Source of the DNA: Oscillospiraceae bacterium
GTDB taxonomy: Bacteria > Bacillota > Clostridia > Oscillospirales > Acutalibacteraceae
Direction of reading: 5' to 3'
Assembly (NCBI GenBank): GCA_015066175.1
Contig: SVOW01000008.1
Span: 1 to 64,000, forward strand
Length of the DNA: 64,000 nucleotides
The position numbers and the translations under genes are program-made. Below, piece after piece: positions 51,984 through 61,286 of this stretch. How positions within the stretch are numbered: the first letter of the stretch is position 1; every line of letters starts with the position of its first letter. The notes beneath the pieces are model-generated. The model did not search any database and was not told the origin of the DNA. It saw only the letters and a list, made by a program, of their open reading frames with translations.

Positions 51984-53819
51984 ATGGATTCAGGAAATTT
52001 CAGCAAGGCGAACGTTTTCACACACATTTATAACAAAAATGAAGTAGTGATTCCGCCTGAAAAAGCAGGCAAAAAAGTGCTTATCAATGCTATACTTACA
52101 CTTATTGTAGGTGCAGTAGGATATTACATTATGCTTCCCGCTTTCAACTTCAAGGATATCAAACTTTATTTCTGGATTGGTCTTATAGCCATAGCTTATC
52201 CGATTTTTTCTTTCTTTACAAGTAAGGCTCTTATGAGACCGGAATATCTGCCCTATGTAAAGAAAAACACACTCATACCCGGCACCATTATCTGCGTGCT
52301 TGTTCTTATTGTTGTTGTAGGTGCGCTCGTATCATCTATCTTCTTCAGAGCAAAAGATTTCAGCCGGATTATAACAGTGCAGGAAGCAGAGTTTGTTGAA
52401 GAATTCAAAGAGCTTGACTTCAAGTCTGTGCCTATGCTTGACGAAGAATCAGCCAAAAACCTTGGCGGCAAACAGCTTGGTGAACTTTCAGAATACGTTT
52501 CACAGTATGAAGACGCAGAAGATTACACACAGATTAACTACAAAGGAAAACCTGTTCGTGTAACAACACTCAAATACGCAAACATCATCAAATGGTTCAC
52601 TAACCGTGAACAGGGCATTCCCGCATATATGGTTGTTGATATGACAACACAGAAAGTTGATGTTGTAAAGCTCAAAGACCTGGGAATGGAAAACATCAAA
52701 TATTCTCCTTCCGAACATTTCTCAAGGCTTCTGTCACGTCATCTTCGCTTCCAGTATCCCACATATCTTTTTGGCAATGCAACATTTGAAATTGACGATA
52801 AGGGCACACCATACTGGATCTGCCCCAGAATCGACAAAACAGTCGGTCTTTTCGGTGGTGACGATGTAATCGGCGTTGTACTTGTTGATGCAACAACAGG
52901 TGAAAGCGAATATTATGATATAGAAACTGCAAAAACTGACCCCGGACTTCAGTGGGTTGACAGAATTTATTCTTCAGAACTTATCTGTGAACAGTTCAAC
53001 TACTACGGACAGTACAGCAGCGGTTTCTTCAACTCAATCCTCGGTCAGAAAGACGTTAAAATTGCAACAGAAGGCAGCAACTACATTGCGCTTAACGACG
53101 ACGTATATATGTACACAGGCGTTACTTCTGTTACATCTGACGACTCAATCATCGGCTTCATTCTCACAAACCAGCGAACAAAAGAAACAAAATTCTTCAA
53201 ACAATCAGGTGCTAATGAAGCTTCTGCACAGCAATCTGCTGAAGGTAAAGTATCTGACTACGGCTACACTGCAACATTCCCATTGCTGCTGAATATCGGC
53301 AATGAGCCCACATTTTTCATGGCTCTTAAAGACAGCAAAGGATACGTTAAAATGTATTCACTTGTTAACGTTGAACAGTCACAGAAAGCAGTTGCTGCAG
53401 TAAAACTTGAAGATTGTCTGCAGATGTACTATAACGAAATGGGCATTGACGGAGATGCAAAAAAAGAGCTTGAACAACTCGGTCTCTTAGATACTGAAAA
53501 AGAAGAAGAAACAAAAGTTGAAAACATCACAGCACAGGGAGTGATAACCGATATACGCTCTGCCGTTGCTGATGGAAACACATACTATCATATAAAACTT
53601 GACAGTTATGATGTATGGTTCAAGATTGCATATAAAGATTCAGACGATGTGTTGTATCTCAACAATGGCGACACAGTAGAATTCACCATTGAGCAGAAAT
53701 ACGAAGAAACACTCCAGACGGCTGATGCAACAATAGAAGCAATTTCCCTGAGCAAAGTAACCCAGGAAACCAATTCTGATCAGGGAACCCCAACTGAACC
53801 GGTGACTATACCGGAATAA
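51984..53819 (+). CDS. Large membrane-anchored protein of unknown function
   Basis: A 611-residue protein not recognised. Three membrane helices lie near residues 34-54, 61-79 and 97-121 (TIICVLVLIVVVGALVSSIFF). The remaining ~490 residues should face outside and contain long beta-rich segments (ATFEIDDKGTPYWICPRIDK, VVLVDATTGESEYYDIETAK) that recall DUF-type carbohydrate or PepSY-like repeat folds, and an OB-like end (AQGVITDIRSAVADGNTYYH). The last 30 residues are Thr/Gln/Pro-rich. ATG 51984 has AGGAG upstream. Monocistronic, ended by a strong terminator. Confidence 0.75.
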   Translation: MDSGNFSKANVFTHIYNKNEVVIPPEKAGKKVLINAILTLIVGAVGYYIMLPAFNFKDIKLYFWIGLIAIAYPIFSFFTSKALMRPEYLPYVKKNTLIPGTIICVLVLIVVVGALVSSIFFRAKDFSRIITVQEAEFVEEFKELDFKSVPMLDEESAKNLGGKQLGELSEYVSQYEDAEDYTQINYKGKPVRVTTLKYANIIKWFTNREQGIPAYMVVDMTTQKVDVVKLKDLGMENIKYSPSEHFSRLLSRHLRFQYPTYLFGNATFEIDDKGTPYWICPRIDKTVGLFGGDDVIGVVLVDATTGESEYYDIETAKTDPGLQWVDRIYSSELICEQFNYYGQYSSGFFNSILGQKDVKIATEGSNYIALNDDVYMYTGVTSVTSDDSIIGFILTNQRTKETKFFKQSGANEASAQQSAEGKVSDYGYTATFPLLLNIGNEPTFFMALKDSKGYVKMYSLVNVEQSQKAVAAVKLEDCLQMYYNEMGIDGDAKKELEQLGLLDTEKEEETKVENITAQGVITDIRSAVADGNTYYHIKLDSYDVWFKIAYKDSDDVLYLNNGDTVEFTIEQKYEETLQTADATIEAISLSKVTQETNSDQGTPTEPVTIPE

Positions 53820-53837
53820 TAAACGGCAAGCAAAACA

Positions 53838-53872
53838 AAAGGCTGACGGAAATCCGTCAGCCTTTCTTTTAT
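53838..53872. terminator. Terminator after the unknown membrane protein
   Basis: Stem AAAGGCTGACGGA / TCCGTCAGCCTTT (53838-53866), loop of two A, then CTTTTATTTTT. Confidence 0.88.
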
Positions 53873-53901
53873 TTTTAAATTGGCAGAGTCTTTGTTTTCA
53901 G

Positions 53902-54978
53902 TTATGCTTCAGGCGGTGTTTCCGATGAAGTTTTCTCATATATTCCTGCGAATACAGCATCATCGTTATAATATTCTGCCGGTTTAGTCCATGCGTGATC
54001 ATTTACAATTATTGAACCATCTTCTGTCGGAACAAGGTCATACTTGTAGTCAATTTTACCTGAAGTATAGCCTACAACGTGGAGTAATGTGTAACCATCA
54101 ATTTCTTCTATGCGAAGGTAATCAAGGTAATATATTGTTTCCGATGGCTCAGTACCTAAAAGTTCCTGATTATCAAATTCCATACCGACTTTACCGTCTT
54201 TTATATATATGAAATATGACAAGTATCCGTTAAAACTTTTTCCAGAATATGTACCGTTGTATTTACTTAATATATTGTTACACTCTTCAAGATAGGCATT
54301 ACCGCCCAATTTATCTGTTGTATCTTCTTCGCAGTATTTTATAAAATATTCACGTGCTTCACCGTATATCTTATCATCGTATGCTTCCATCGCGAGAGAA
54401 AACAATCTGTATGCCTGAACATCTTTAAAATTCTGAATTTCATCGCTTGAAAATTGGTCTGTAATATCATAGACCTCATCAAACTTTTCTTCTTCTGCAG
54501 CTGCAACCATTTCAGAGTATGTTTTTTCTTTTCTTGTATTGTTGGTTTCTTCGTCGCAAGGTATCGTGATATTAATGCGTATATCTGATTCGTTTTCCTC
54601 AACATCAATGCGAAGCTCTTTATCATCCAATTCAAAAGTAGTAGTTTCAGCGTCGCCGGAAGATGTCAGCTTAAGTCCGAATTCAAGCAAGTATTCTTTA
54701 TACTCGGTAATATTTTCATCAGCATCTGTTAACACAACGTAGCCATATGTTGTTTCGTATGTTTTTTCTTCAACTGTAGAATTCAGGGTTACGCCTGTAA
54801 CAGTTGTAAAAGTTTTCAGGTTATCAAAAGCAATGTTTTCATATACGTCGCCATTTTTATTCTCCGTTGTTGTTTCGGCGGTTTCCGTTGCTTTTGTGTC
54901 GTCTGCATCTTTACTGCAAGCAACGAAAGTCAGCAATAAAGCAGCTATCAACAGGAAAATTGAAATAATTTTTTTCAT
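53902..54978 (-). CDS. Lipoprotein of unknown function (second, XRE-paired)
   Basis: A 358-residue predicted lipoprotein with lipobox FVAC, lipidation at C21, and an acidic Thr-rich linker. The rest has three parts: a beta-rich domain (about 55-145, TYETTYGYVVLTDADENITE), a helical TPR-like central part (SAMEAYDDKIYGEAREYFIKY-type helix near 220-250) and a C-terminal beta domain (GYLSYFIYIKDGKVGMEFDN, GYTLLHVVGYTSGKIDY). Not recognised. ATG 54978 follows AAAGGGTGATGTG. Divergent from the XRE gene at 55109, with three palindromes between. Confidence 0.8.
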   Translation of the reverse strand: MKKIISIFLLIAALLLTFVACSKDADDTKATETAETTTENKNGDVYENIAFDNLKTFTTVTGVTLNSTVEEKTYETTYGYVVLTDADENITEYKEYLLEFGLKLTSSGDAETTTFELDDKELRIDVEENESDIRINITIPCDEETNNTRKEKTYSEMVAAAEEEKFDEVYDITDQFSSDEIQNFKDVQAYRLFSLAMEAYDDKIYGEAREYFIKYCEEDTTDKLGGNAYLEECNNILSKYNGTYSGKSFNGYLSYFIYIKDGKVGMEFDNQELLGTEPSETIYYLDYLRIEEIDGYTLLHVVGYTSGKIDYKYDLVPTEDGSIIVNDHAWTKPAEYYNDDAVFAGIYEKTSSETPPEA

Positions 54979-55024
54979 ACACACATCACCCTTTAAATTA
55001 ATATTTGTTTCTTCGCAATTATAA

Positions 55025-55088
55025 ATTATCACAAAATGTGATAATTGTCAATATCTCATAATGAGATTATGTATAATTTTGATACATA
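55025..55088. promoter_or_regulatory. Three abutting inverted repeats (putative XRE operators)
   Basis: Palindromes: ATTATCAC-AAAAT-GTGATAAT (55025-55045), ATCTCAT-A-ATGAGAT (55053-55067) and TATGTAT-AATTTTG-ATACATA (55068-55088). The first lies next to a minus-strand TTGACA and would overlap the lipoprotein promoter; the third precedes the XRE gene. The arms differ in sequence. Confidence 0.65.
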
Positions 55089-55108
55089 ATATATATAGGT
55101 GATATTTT

Positions 55109-55330
55109 ATGAGAATAAAAGATTTAAGGGAAGATGCTGACCTTACTCAACAAACTATTGCTGACTATCTCAATATAAAACAAAACACTTACTGTCAATA
55201 CGAAAACAAACAAAGGCAAATTCCTGTGGAATTGCTTATAAAGCTTTCTGAATACTACAACGTTTCAGTTGATTACATCCTTGATCTGACAGATGTCAAA
55301 GAACCCTATGAAAGAAAAAAAACAACATAA
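55109..55330 (+). CDS. XRE-family helix-turn-helix regulator (second)
   Basis: A 73-residue protein that is one HTH domain: RIKDLREDADLTQQTIADYL, recognition helix NIKQNTYCQYENKQRQIP, then ELLIKLSEYYNVSVDYIL. Preceded by GGTGATATTTT, as is the first XRE gene. It probably binds the palindromes between itself and the lipoprotein gene, giving autoregulation. Confidence 0.88.
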   Translation: MRIKDLREDADLTQQTIADYLNIKQNTYCQYENKQRQIPVELLIKLSEYYNVSVDYILDLTDVKEPYERKKTT

Positions 55331-55335
55331 AAAGT

Positions 55336-55371
55336 GCGGAACAGTTTAATTTACTGTTCCGCGTTTTTTAT
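55336..55371. terminator. Bidirectional terminator
   Basis: Stem GCGGAACAGT (55336-55345) / ACTGTTCCGC (55353-55362) followed by GTTTTTTATT. Between the convergent XRE and GH genes. Confidence 0.88.
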
Positions 55372-57026
55372 TATACTTCTTCAATTTCAAAGAATACTAC
55401 ATTACCTGCTTCAAGGTTTATGTTAAGAGAAATGTTACCTTCCTCTACAGTTACTTCAAATTCCGTAGGAGTAAGCTTTGCACATTCGATATATTTATCA
55501 CGAAGCTCTGTTTTGTAAATTTCTATTGCTTTGGGGTCAGAAAGGGTTGTAGAATTGTCAAGCATAGGGTCATCAGGTGACCACGCGAAACAATTATCTG
55601 TGATGTTGTATTTCACTCTGTCTTCCTGCCACTCATCAAAGTAGTTGCAATCGTCATTTATAAGATACTGTGTAACCTTATACTTCTTGCCGTCTGCAGA
55701 AGGAATATTGAGTGTAACTTCTGCTTTACCTTTGTAATCAAGGTCATTTTTGAAATTGTAAACCATAGCACGAAAATCGCCTGTTTCAGGGTCAACCGCA
55801 ACAAGATTTCCGACTTCTACTTTAAGCGAAGTTTTAACAGCCATTGTATCAGCAGAAAGAAGTTTCATACCTTCAAACTTTGCCATATTCTGCGCTACAT
55901 GGTAACTGATTATCGGATAGCCGTAAAGATTACTGCCTGTCAGGTAATTCCATGATGAGAAATAATCTGCACCTGAAAGAATAGCCTGAGAGAAAAGCCT
56001 TGCATCGTATGCAGCCTGCCATGTGTAGCCTGTTGTTCTGTTAAGAAGCTGAGAGTCATCTTTACCGCTTGTGTTTCCTGAAAGGATTCTTCCCTCGTCA
56101 ATACCGTAAATAAGACCGTTGAGTCCGTATTTTTCAGCCTTGCCTTTAAGATAGCCTATAGTTTCAGGTAATGTATAACCGCTTGTAAATTCGCCCGGTC
56201 TGCTGTCGTAGAAAGAAGCTGAAAGGAAACAGATTCTTGTGCCTTTCTTACCATTTGCATAGTTTATACCTTCTGCAACATGGCGGATGAAAATTTCTTC
56301 GTCCCACAAGCCTTCAGTAACTGTCATGCTATGAGCACCAACAAAAACATCTTCACCGATTACGTCAAGCAGAGCCTGAACAGTATAGTCGTAAAGTTTG
56401 CAATATGCTATAGCCGAATCTTCAGGCAGACGGCTTTTTGCCATAAACCACTGCTCGTTTTCATACTCTGTCATAACACCAAAGCGCCATGTTTTAACTT
56501 CTTCCAGACCAAATTCTTTTACAAGTGCTTCTGCGATAGCTTTAATGTAACCATAGTAAGCATTAAAATCATCAGGTGGATAAACGTTCATATCAAAATC
56601 GCCCATTTCAAATCCTGATGTGAATTTGATTGGCACACCGCCCAATTTAAGGTGAGGCTTCGCACCAAGGTTCAGAATACCACGGCAATTTTCTATGAGA
56701 GGTTCAAACTTATAGTCAGTCAGGGTAGATGTATCATAAGGGTCTATGAATAAATCCCTGTCAGGTGTCCCGCCTGTGCACTGCATAAGCTGAACGTATT
56801 TCACAAACTCGAAAACGTCATTTTCTTCGTTTCGCTGAGCATCATAAAACATAGTGCCCATATGCCATACATTTATGTTATCGACAACATTGGGCATCTC
56901 CATACCGTAAGAAGATGTGTCAACATTAATTTCCACTGTGCTTACTTGTTTGAAAAGAGCAGGAAAAGAATTGAAGAAAAAACTGATAGCCGTAAATACG
57001 GACATTATAAAGGATAATATGCTCAT
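55371..57026 (-). CDS. Clan GH-A glycoside hydrolase (GH39-like), membrane-anchored
   Basis: A 551-residue protein with an N-terminal hydrophobic signal or anchor (about 1-25). The TIM-barrel has an acid/base glutamate candidate in WRFGVMTEYENEQWF (in place of the usual N-E-P) and a nucleophile-like region with YGIDEGRIL. VGAHSMTVTEGLWDEEIF and DYFSSWNYLTG also support a GH39 xylosidase/endo-glycosidase-like fold. A C-terminal beta-sandwich (about 430-550) follows. The family number is tentative. Its ATG shares one base with the GH13 stop, so it is coupled to that gene. Confidence 0.7.
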   Translation of the reverse strand: MSILSFIMSVFTAISFFFNSFPALFKQVSTVEINVDTSSYGMEMPNVVDNINVWHMGTMFYDAQRNEENDVFEFVKYVQLMQCTGGTPDRDLFIDPYDTSTLTDYKFEPLIENCRGILNLGAKPHLKLGGVPIKFTSGFEMGDFDMNVYPPDDFNAYYGYIKAIAEALVKEFGLEEVKTWRFGVMTEYENEQWFMAKSRLPEDSAIAYCKLYDYTVQALLDVIGEDVFVGAHSMTVTEGLWDEEIFIRHVAEGINYANGKKGTRICFLSASFYDSRPGEFTSGYTLPETIGYLKGKAEKYGLNGLIYGIDEGRILSGNTSGKDDSQLLNRTTGYTWQAAYDARLFSQAILSGADYFSSWNYLTGSNLYGYPIISYHVAQNMAKFEGMKLLSADTMAVKTSLKVEVGNLVAVDPETGDFRAMVYNFKNDLDYKGKAEVTLNIPSADGKKYKVTQYLINDDCNYFDEWQEDRVKYNITDNCFAWSPDDPMLDNSTTLSDPKAIEIYKTELRDKYIECAKLTPTEFEVTVEEGNISLNINLEAGNVVFFEIEEV

Positions 57027-58708
57027 TATTTACCACCAAAATAGTAAACTCTCAATTCATAAGGTCTTGCCTTGAATGTGTTGTGTTTACGCATATTTTT
57101 GCCGTAGTTTGCAAAAATAAGTTTACCTTCTTCAAGATTGTAGCCTGCAGGTGATGTGAATTCTTTTTCTTTATCGCTGAACGAACAGATAACAAGCATT
57201 CTTTCTTTGCCGAGCACACGTTCGTAGCAATAGAAATCGCTGCTGTTTTCATAATATTCTTTGTAAGAACCATCACGTACAACTTTTGATTTCTTTCTGA
57301 ATTTGATAAGTTTACGGTAGAAGTTAAGGAGTGAATCAGGGTCTTCTTCCTGGTCTGCTGCATTAATCTTCCAATAGTTTTCATTAAGGTAGAACCAGGG
57401 CTTATCAGCAGTTGTGAAGCCTGCGTTCTTTTCGCTTGACCACTGAACGGGAGTTCTTCCGTTGTCACGGCTGCGGTGTTTAAGAACGTTCATAATTTTG
57501 TCTTCAGGCATATGAAGAACGCTCTTATAAAGTCTGTGAGCATTATATGTAGACACGTCTTCATACATTTCAAGTTCGGGAAGACGGATATCTGTCATAC
57601 CGAATTCCTGACCCTGATATACGAAAGGAGTACCTTTCTGGAGCATATACATAGCTGCAAGCATTTTACCGCTTTCTGCATGATATGCTTCGCTGCCGTA
57701 ACGGCTGATAATACGGGGATGGTCGTGGTTTTCAAGGTAAAGAGCATTCCATGCTTTGCCTTCAAGAGCATACTGCCATCTTGAGAAAGCTTTTTTCATT
57801 CTCTTAAGGCTGAAGGGAACAGGAATGGGGTCTGTCATAAAGCAGTCTGCTTCCATGTGCTGGAAGTGGAACATCATATCGAGTTCCTGATTGGGGCCTT
57901 CTTCAATAAAGGGAAGAGCAGCCTTGGGAGTCATCATAGGTGCTTCACCAACTACAAAGCAATCGTAGTTATCAAGCACATCACGTCTGTACTCTAAGAG
58001 ATATTCATGAATGTGGGGACCGTGTGTGTAGTGTTCAAGTCCGCAAGCAACAGGAATCGGAATACCGTTGGGAAGTCCTTCTGCTTTTGAAATCCATGTG
58101 ATAACGTCTTCGCGGAATCCGTCAACGCCCATATCAAGCCAGAAGCGCATAATATCTTTAACTTCTTCTCTTACCTTGGGGTTATCGTGGTTAAGGTCAG
58201 GCTGACCTTTTGCGAAAATGTGAAGATAATATTCATCAAGGTTTTCGTTATATTCCCAAGCGTCTCCATCGAAAGTTGAGAGCCAGTTGTTGGGAGGTTT
58301 CTTATCTGATTTACCTTTTCTCCAGAAATAATAGTCGTGATAAGGATTATCATGACCTTTCTGGCTTTCAAGGAACCATTCGTGCTGACGTGATGTGTGG
58401 TTAACAACAAGGTCCATAATAACCTTCATACCACGTTTGTGGCATTCATCAAGAACTTTCTTAAAAATGTCAAGATCGCCGTAATCAGGAGAAATGTTTC
58501 TGTAATCAGCGATATCATAACCATAGTCTTCGTTGGGAGAAGGATAAAGGGGTGAGAACCAGATAACGTCTACACCAAGCGATTTGATGTAGTCAAGTTT
58601 GCTCAGCACGCCCCAAAGGTCGCCGATACCGTCGCCGTTACCATCGCAAAAGCTTCTCGGCCAGATCTGATAAACTACCGCGTCTTTGTACCATTGTTTC
58701 TTTTCCAT
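57026..58708 (-). CDS. malL: GH13 alpha-glucosidase (oligo-1,6-glucosidase type)
   Basis: A 560-residue cytoplasmic enzyme. GH13 regions: MDLVVNHTSRQHEWF (region I), GFREDVITWISK (nucleophile Asp), FVVGEAPMM (acid/base Glu) and LENHDHPRIISRYG (transition-state Asp). The GDLWGVLSKLDYIKSLGVD start and VQWSSEKNAGFT are typical of oligo-1,6-glucosidase and related alpha-glucosidases. Substrate specificity is not decided. 17 bases downstream of nudF and 1-base overlap with the next gene, so three genes form an operon. Confidence 0.92.
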   Translation of the reverse strand: MEKKQWYKDAVVYQIWPRSFCDGNGDGIGDLWGVLSKLDYIKSLGVDVIWFSPLYPSPNEDYGYDIADYRNISPDYGDLDIFKKVLDECHKRGMKVIMDLVVNHTSRQHEWFLESQKGHDNPYHDYYFWRKGKSDKKPPNNWLSTFDGDAWEYNENLDEYYLHIFAKGQPDLNHDNPKVREEVKDIMRFWLDMGVDGFREDVITWISKAEGLPNGIPIPVACGLEHYTHGPHIHEYLLEYRRDVLDNYDCFVVGEAPMMTPKAALPFIEEGPNQELDMMFHFQHMEADCFMTDPIPVPFSLKRMKKAFSRWQYALEGKAWNALYLENHDHPRIISRYGSEAYHAESGKMLAAMYMLQKGTPFVYQGQEFGMTDIRLPELEMYEDVSTYNAHRLYKSVLHMPEDKIMNVLKHRSRDNGRTPVQWSSEKNAGFTTADKPWFYLNENYWKINAADQEEDPDSLLNFYRKLIKFRKKSKVVRDGSYKEYYENSSDFYCYERVLGKERMLVICSFSDKEKEFTSPAGYNLEEGKLIFANYGKNMRKHNTFKARPYELRVYYFGGK

Positions 58709-58725
58709 TAGTAATTCAACCTCCG

Positions 58726-59286
58726 TTAAATCAAAAATTTATGTATACTTCCGTCCTGAAGAAGCATAAATGTTTTAAGGATGAGTGCTTGCGATTTACC
58801 ATCGGTAATTTCACCGTCGAGCACCATTCTCACCGCTTCTTCAATGGGAACTTTTTTAACATCGAGAAATTCGTCTTCGTCAAGGTGCTGTTCGCCTTCT
58901 TTTAAGCCTGTTGCAACATAAAGATAAATAATTTCACTGCAATATGCAGGAGTGGGATTGAAAGTGCCGAGAAAATAATATTTTTCTGCTTCAGCACCGA
59001 TTTCCTCTTTAAGTTCTCTTTTAATTGCATCCAAAGGGTCTTCGCCCTTTTCAAGCTTGCCTGCGGGAGTTTCCGTAAGCACGTGAGAATTTGGATAACG
59101 AAACTGGCTTACAAGATAAATTTCATTTTTATCAGTAAGTGCAGCTGCGGTAACTCCGCCGTTATGCTTTACAACCTCACGTATTGAAGTGTTGCCGTCA
59201 GGGAGAAGTACTTCATCTTTATGTAAATCAATTATTTTGCCTTCATAAAGACATTCGCCTGACAATCGTTTTTCAAAAAGCTCCAT
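58726..59286 (-). CDS. nudF: NUDIX hydrolase, ADP-ribose pyrophosphatase type
   Basis: A 186-residue NUDIX enzyme. The box G-x5-E-x7-R-E-L-x-E-E-x-G is seen as GKLEKGEDPLDAIKREL followed by KEEIG. ETPAGKLEKGEDP and the preceding VSQFRYPNSHVLTETP match ADP-ribose pyrophosphatases (YqkG/NudF). It hydrolyses ADP-ribose to AMP and ribose 5-phosphate. First gene of an operon with the GH13 and GH-A hydrolases. Confidence 0.9.
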   Translation of the reverse strand: MELFEKRLSGECLYEGKIIDLHKDEVLLPDGNTSIREVVKHNGGVTAAALTDKNEIYLVSQFRYPNSHVLTETPAGKLEKGEDPLDAIKRELKEEIGAEAEKYYFLGTFNPTPAYCSEIIYLYVATGLKEGEQHLDEDEFLDVKKVPIEEAVRMVLDGEITDGKSQALILKTFMLLQDGSIHKFLI

Positions 59287-59402
59287 CTGTTCACCATCTT
59301 TACAGAAAAAATGTTATACATAAATATATAATACCATAGCTTTTTGAAAAAATAAACAGTAAATCTAAAAAAATAATAATTTTTCAGGAGGAAATTAACA
59401 AT

Positions 59403-60305
59403 ATGGAAAGAATCATTCTGCCGCAAACACTTGACTACAACGAAAGTATAAGAATAACAGATAAACTGCAGAAAAAATATCCTTTTCTTATCTGTCATTC
59501 CATAGGAAAAAGCGTATGCAACCGTGACATAATGGCATACAGTCTGGGGAATTATAAAAACATAGTCCTGTTTGCAGGCGCTTTCCACGCAAGCGAATGG
59601 CTGACAGCTCTTGTACTTTTCCGTTTTCTTGAAAAGATATGCGATGCAGTAGCACAGGGAAAAGACATCTCAGGCGTTGATATCAGTGCTTCTCTGCTTT
59701 CAAAAGGCATTACCGTAATCCCCTGCGTAAACCCCGACGGTGTGGAAATTTTTCTCAACGGTCCTGAAAGTGCAGGAAAACACGAGGGTCTTGTGCGAGA
59801 CATTTCACATAATGATTTCACAAAATGGAACGCAAACTGCAGAGGCGTTGACATAAACCATAACTTTGACGCCGGCTGGGAAACTCTGCGTGAAATGGAA
59901 GCAGAAGCAGGAATTATGGGTCCCTCACCCCGTCAATTCGGCGGTTTTGCACCTCACAGCGAGCCTGAAACACAGTCGCTTGTGCGTTTTTGTGAAAGGA
60001 ATCATATAGACCACGCTTTTGCAATACATTCTCAGGGTGAAGAAATTTATTGGTCCTATGGCAACAACACTCCTGAAAACAGCCTTACTATGGCAAATAT
60101 TTTCAGCGTGTGCAGCGGTTATGAGCTTGTAAAAAACGATTCTCTTGCAAGCCACGGCGGTTTTAAAGACTGGTTTATTGAATATTTCAGAAAAAGTGCT
60201 TTTACAATAGAAATAGGCAAAGGTGAAAATCCTCTGCCTGTGGAGCAACTTGATAAAATTTATGAAAGAATCGAAGAAATGCTTGTAATCGGTGCAATTA
60301 TTTAA
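59403..60305 (+). CDS. M14 zinc carboxypeptidase-like protein
   Basis: A 300-residue cytoplasmic carboxypeptidase-like protein. Zinc ligands appear in AGAFHASEWLTA (H-x-x-E) and later AIHSQGEEIYW (His). Substrate region RGVDINHNFDAGW and catalytic glutamate in FTIEIGKGENPLP are visible. The family includes gamma-D-glutamyl-diamino acid peptidases acting on cell-wall peptides; substrate here is inferred only. Start ATG 59403 has AGGAGGAAA upstream. Confidence 0.88.
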   Translation: MERIILPQTLDYNESIRITDKLQKKYPFLICHSIGKSVCNRDIMAYSLGNYKNIVLFAGAFHASEWLTALVLFRFLEKICDAVAQGKDISGVDISASLLSKGITVIPCVNPDGVEIFLNGPESAGKHEGLVRDISHNDFTKWNANCRGVDINHNFDAGWETLREMEAEAGIMGPSPRQFGGFAPHSEPETQSLVRFCERNHIDHAFAIHSQGEEIYWSYGNNTPENSLTMANIFSVCSGYELVKNDSLASHGGFKDWFIEYFRKSAFTIEIGKGENPLPVEQLDKIYERIEEMLVIGAII

Positions 60306-60373
60306 ACAAAAGCATTTTTGTGTAAAAATTAAATGTTACAAAAAATTAATAATTCTGTTTTTTTATTAAAACA

Positions 60374-60402
60374 TTGATTTATTGGTAATTTTATGATACA
60401 AT
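60374..60402 (+). promoter_or_regulatory. Promoter of the degV-type gene
   Basis: TTGATT (60374-60379) and TACAAT (60397-60402), 17-base spacer. Confidence 0.65.
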
Positions 60403-60440
60403 TACTTTTCGATAAAAGTCAATCAAGGATGGTAAGATAA

Positions 60441-61286
60441 ATGAGCAAGACAGTTATAACTGCCGACAGCCCGATTGATCTCTCTGCTGAGCAAGCAAAA
60501 AGATACGGCATTGAAATCATACCGCTGCACGTAATCCTGGATGCTGAGGATTACCTTGACGGCGTGAATATAACTCCCGATGATATATATAACGCATATA
60601 ACGAGAAGAAAATTCTTCCCTCTACTTCTGCAATTTCAGTTGCTGAGTATCAGGATTTCTTCAAAAAGTTCACAGATGACGGCTATTCTGTGGTGCACCT
60701 TTCTTTAAGCAGTGCGATTTCTTCAACACACCAGAATGCATGTATCGCTGCTATGGAATATGACAACGTTTATGTGGTTGACACAAAACGTCTTTCTACA
60801 GGCATGGCAGTTCTTGCAATCAAAGGTGTTGAAATGGCAGAAAGCGGAACTCCCGCTTCAGAAATTGCTTCAAACCTTGTTGCATTGCGCGATAAAGTAA
60901 GCACAAGTTTCATTCTCGAAACTCTTACTTACATGAACAAAGGCGGCAGATGCTCTGCACTTGTGGCTTTCGGTGCAAATATTCTCGGGATTAAGCCTAC
61001 AATCGAAAATCTGCCTGACGGTTCACTTTCCGTAGGCAAAAAATATCGCGGCAAAACAGATGTGGTAAGACGTCAGTATATTGACGACAAGCTTTCTGCC
61101 CCAAATATCGACTACAGCAGAATTTTCGTTGACCATTCAGGCCTTGATGCAGATGAACTCAAAGACCTTGTGGCTTACATTGAAGACAATTATAATTTCA
61201 AAGAAGTGCTCATTTCACGTGCCGGAAGCACAATCAGCACTCACTGCGGTCCCGGCACATTTGCTCTTATGTTTATGTACAACTGA
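60441..61286 (+). CDS. DegV family fatty-acid-binding protein
   Basis: A 281-residue cytoplasmic EDD-fold protein. TADSPIDLSAEQAKRYGIE, PLHVILDAEDYLDGVN, STSAISVAEY and HLSLSSAISSTHQNA are typical, with GGRCSALVAFGANILGIKP and a closing GPGTFALMF. DegV/FakB proteins present fatty acids to a kinase; the fatty acid and the kinase are not in the window. Its terminator lies inside the convergent gene. Confidence 0.92.
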   Translation: MSKTVITADSPIDLSAEQAKRYGIEIIPLHVILDAEDYLDGVNITPDDIYNAYNEKKILPSTSAISVAEYQDFFKKFTDDGYSVVHLSLSSAISSTHQNACIAAMEYDNVYVVDTKRLSTGMAVLAIKGVEMAESGTPASEIASNLVALRDKVSTSFILETLTYMNKGGRCSALVAFGANILGIKPTIENLPDGSLSVGKKYRGKTDVVRRQYIDDKLSAPNIDYSRIFVDHSGLDADELKDLVAYIEDNYNFKEVLISRAGSTISTHCGPGTFALMFMYN

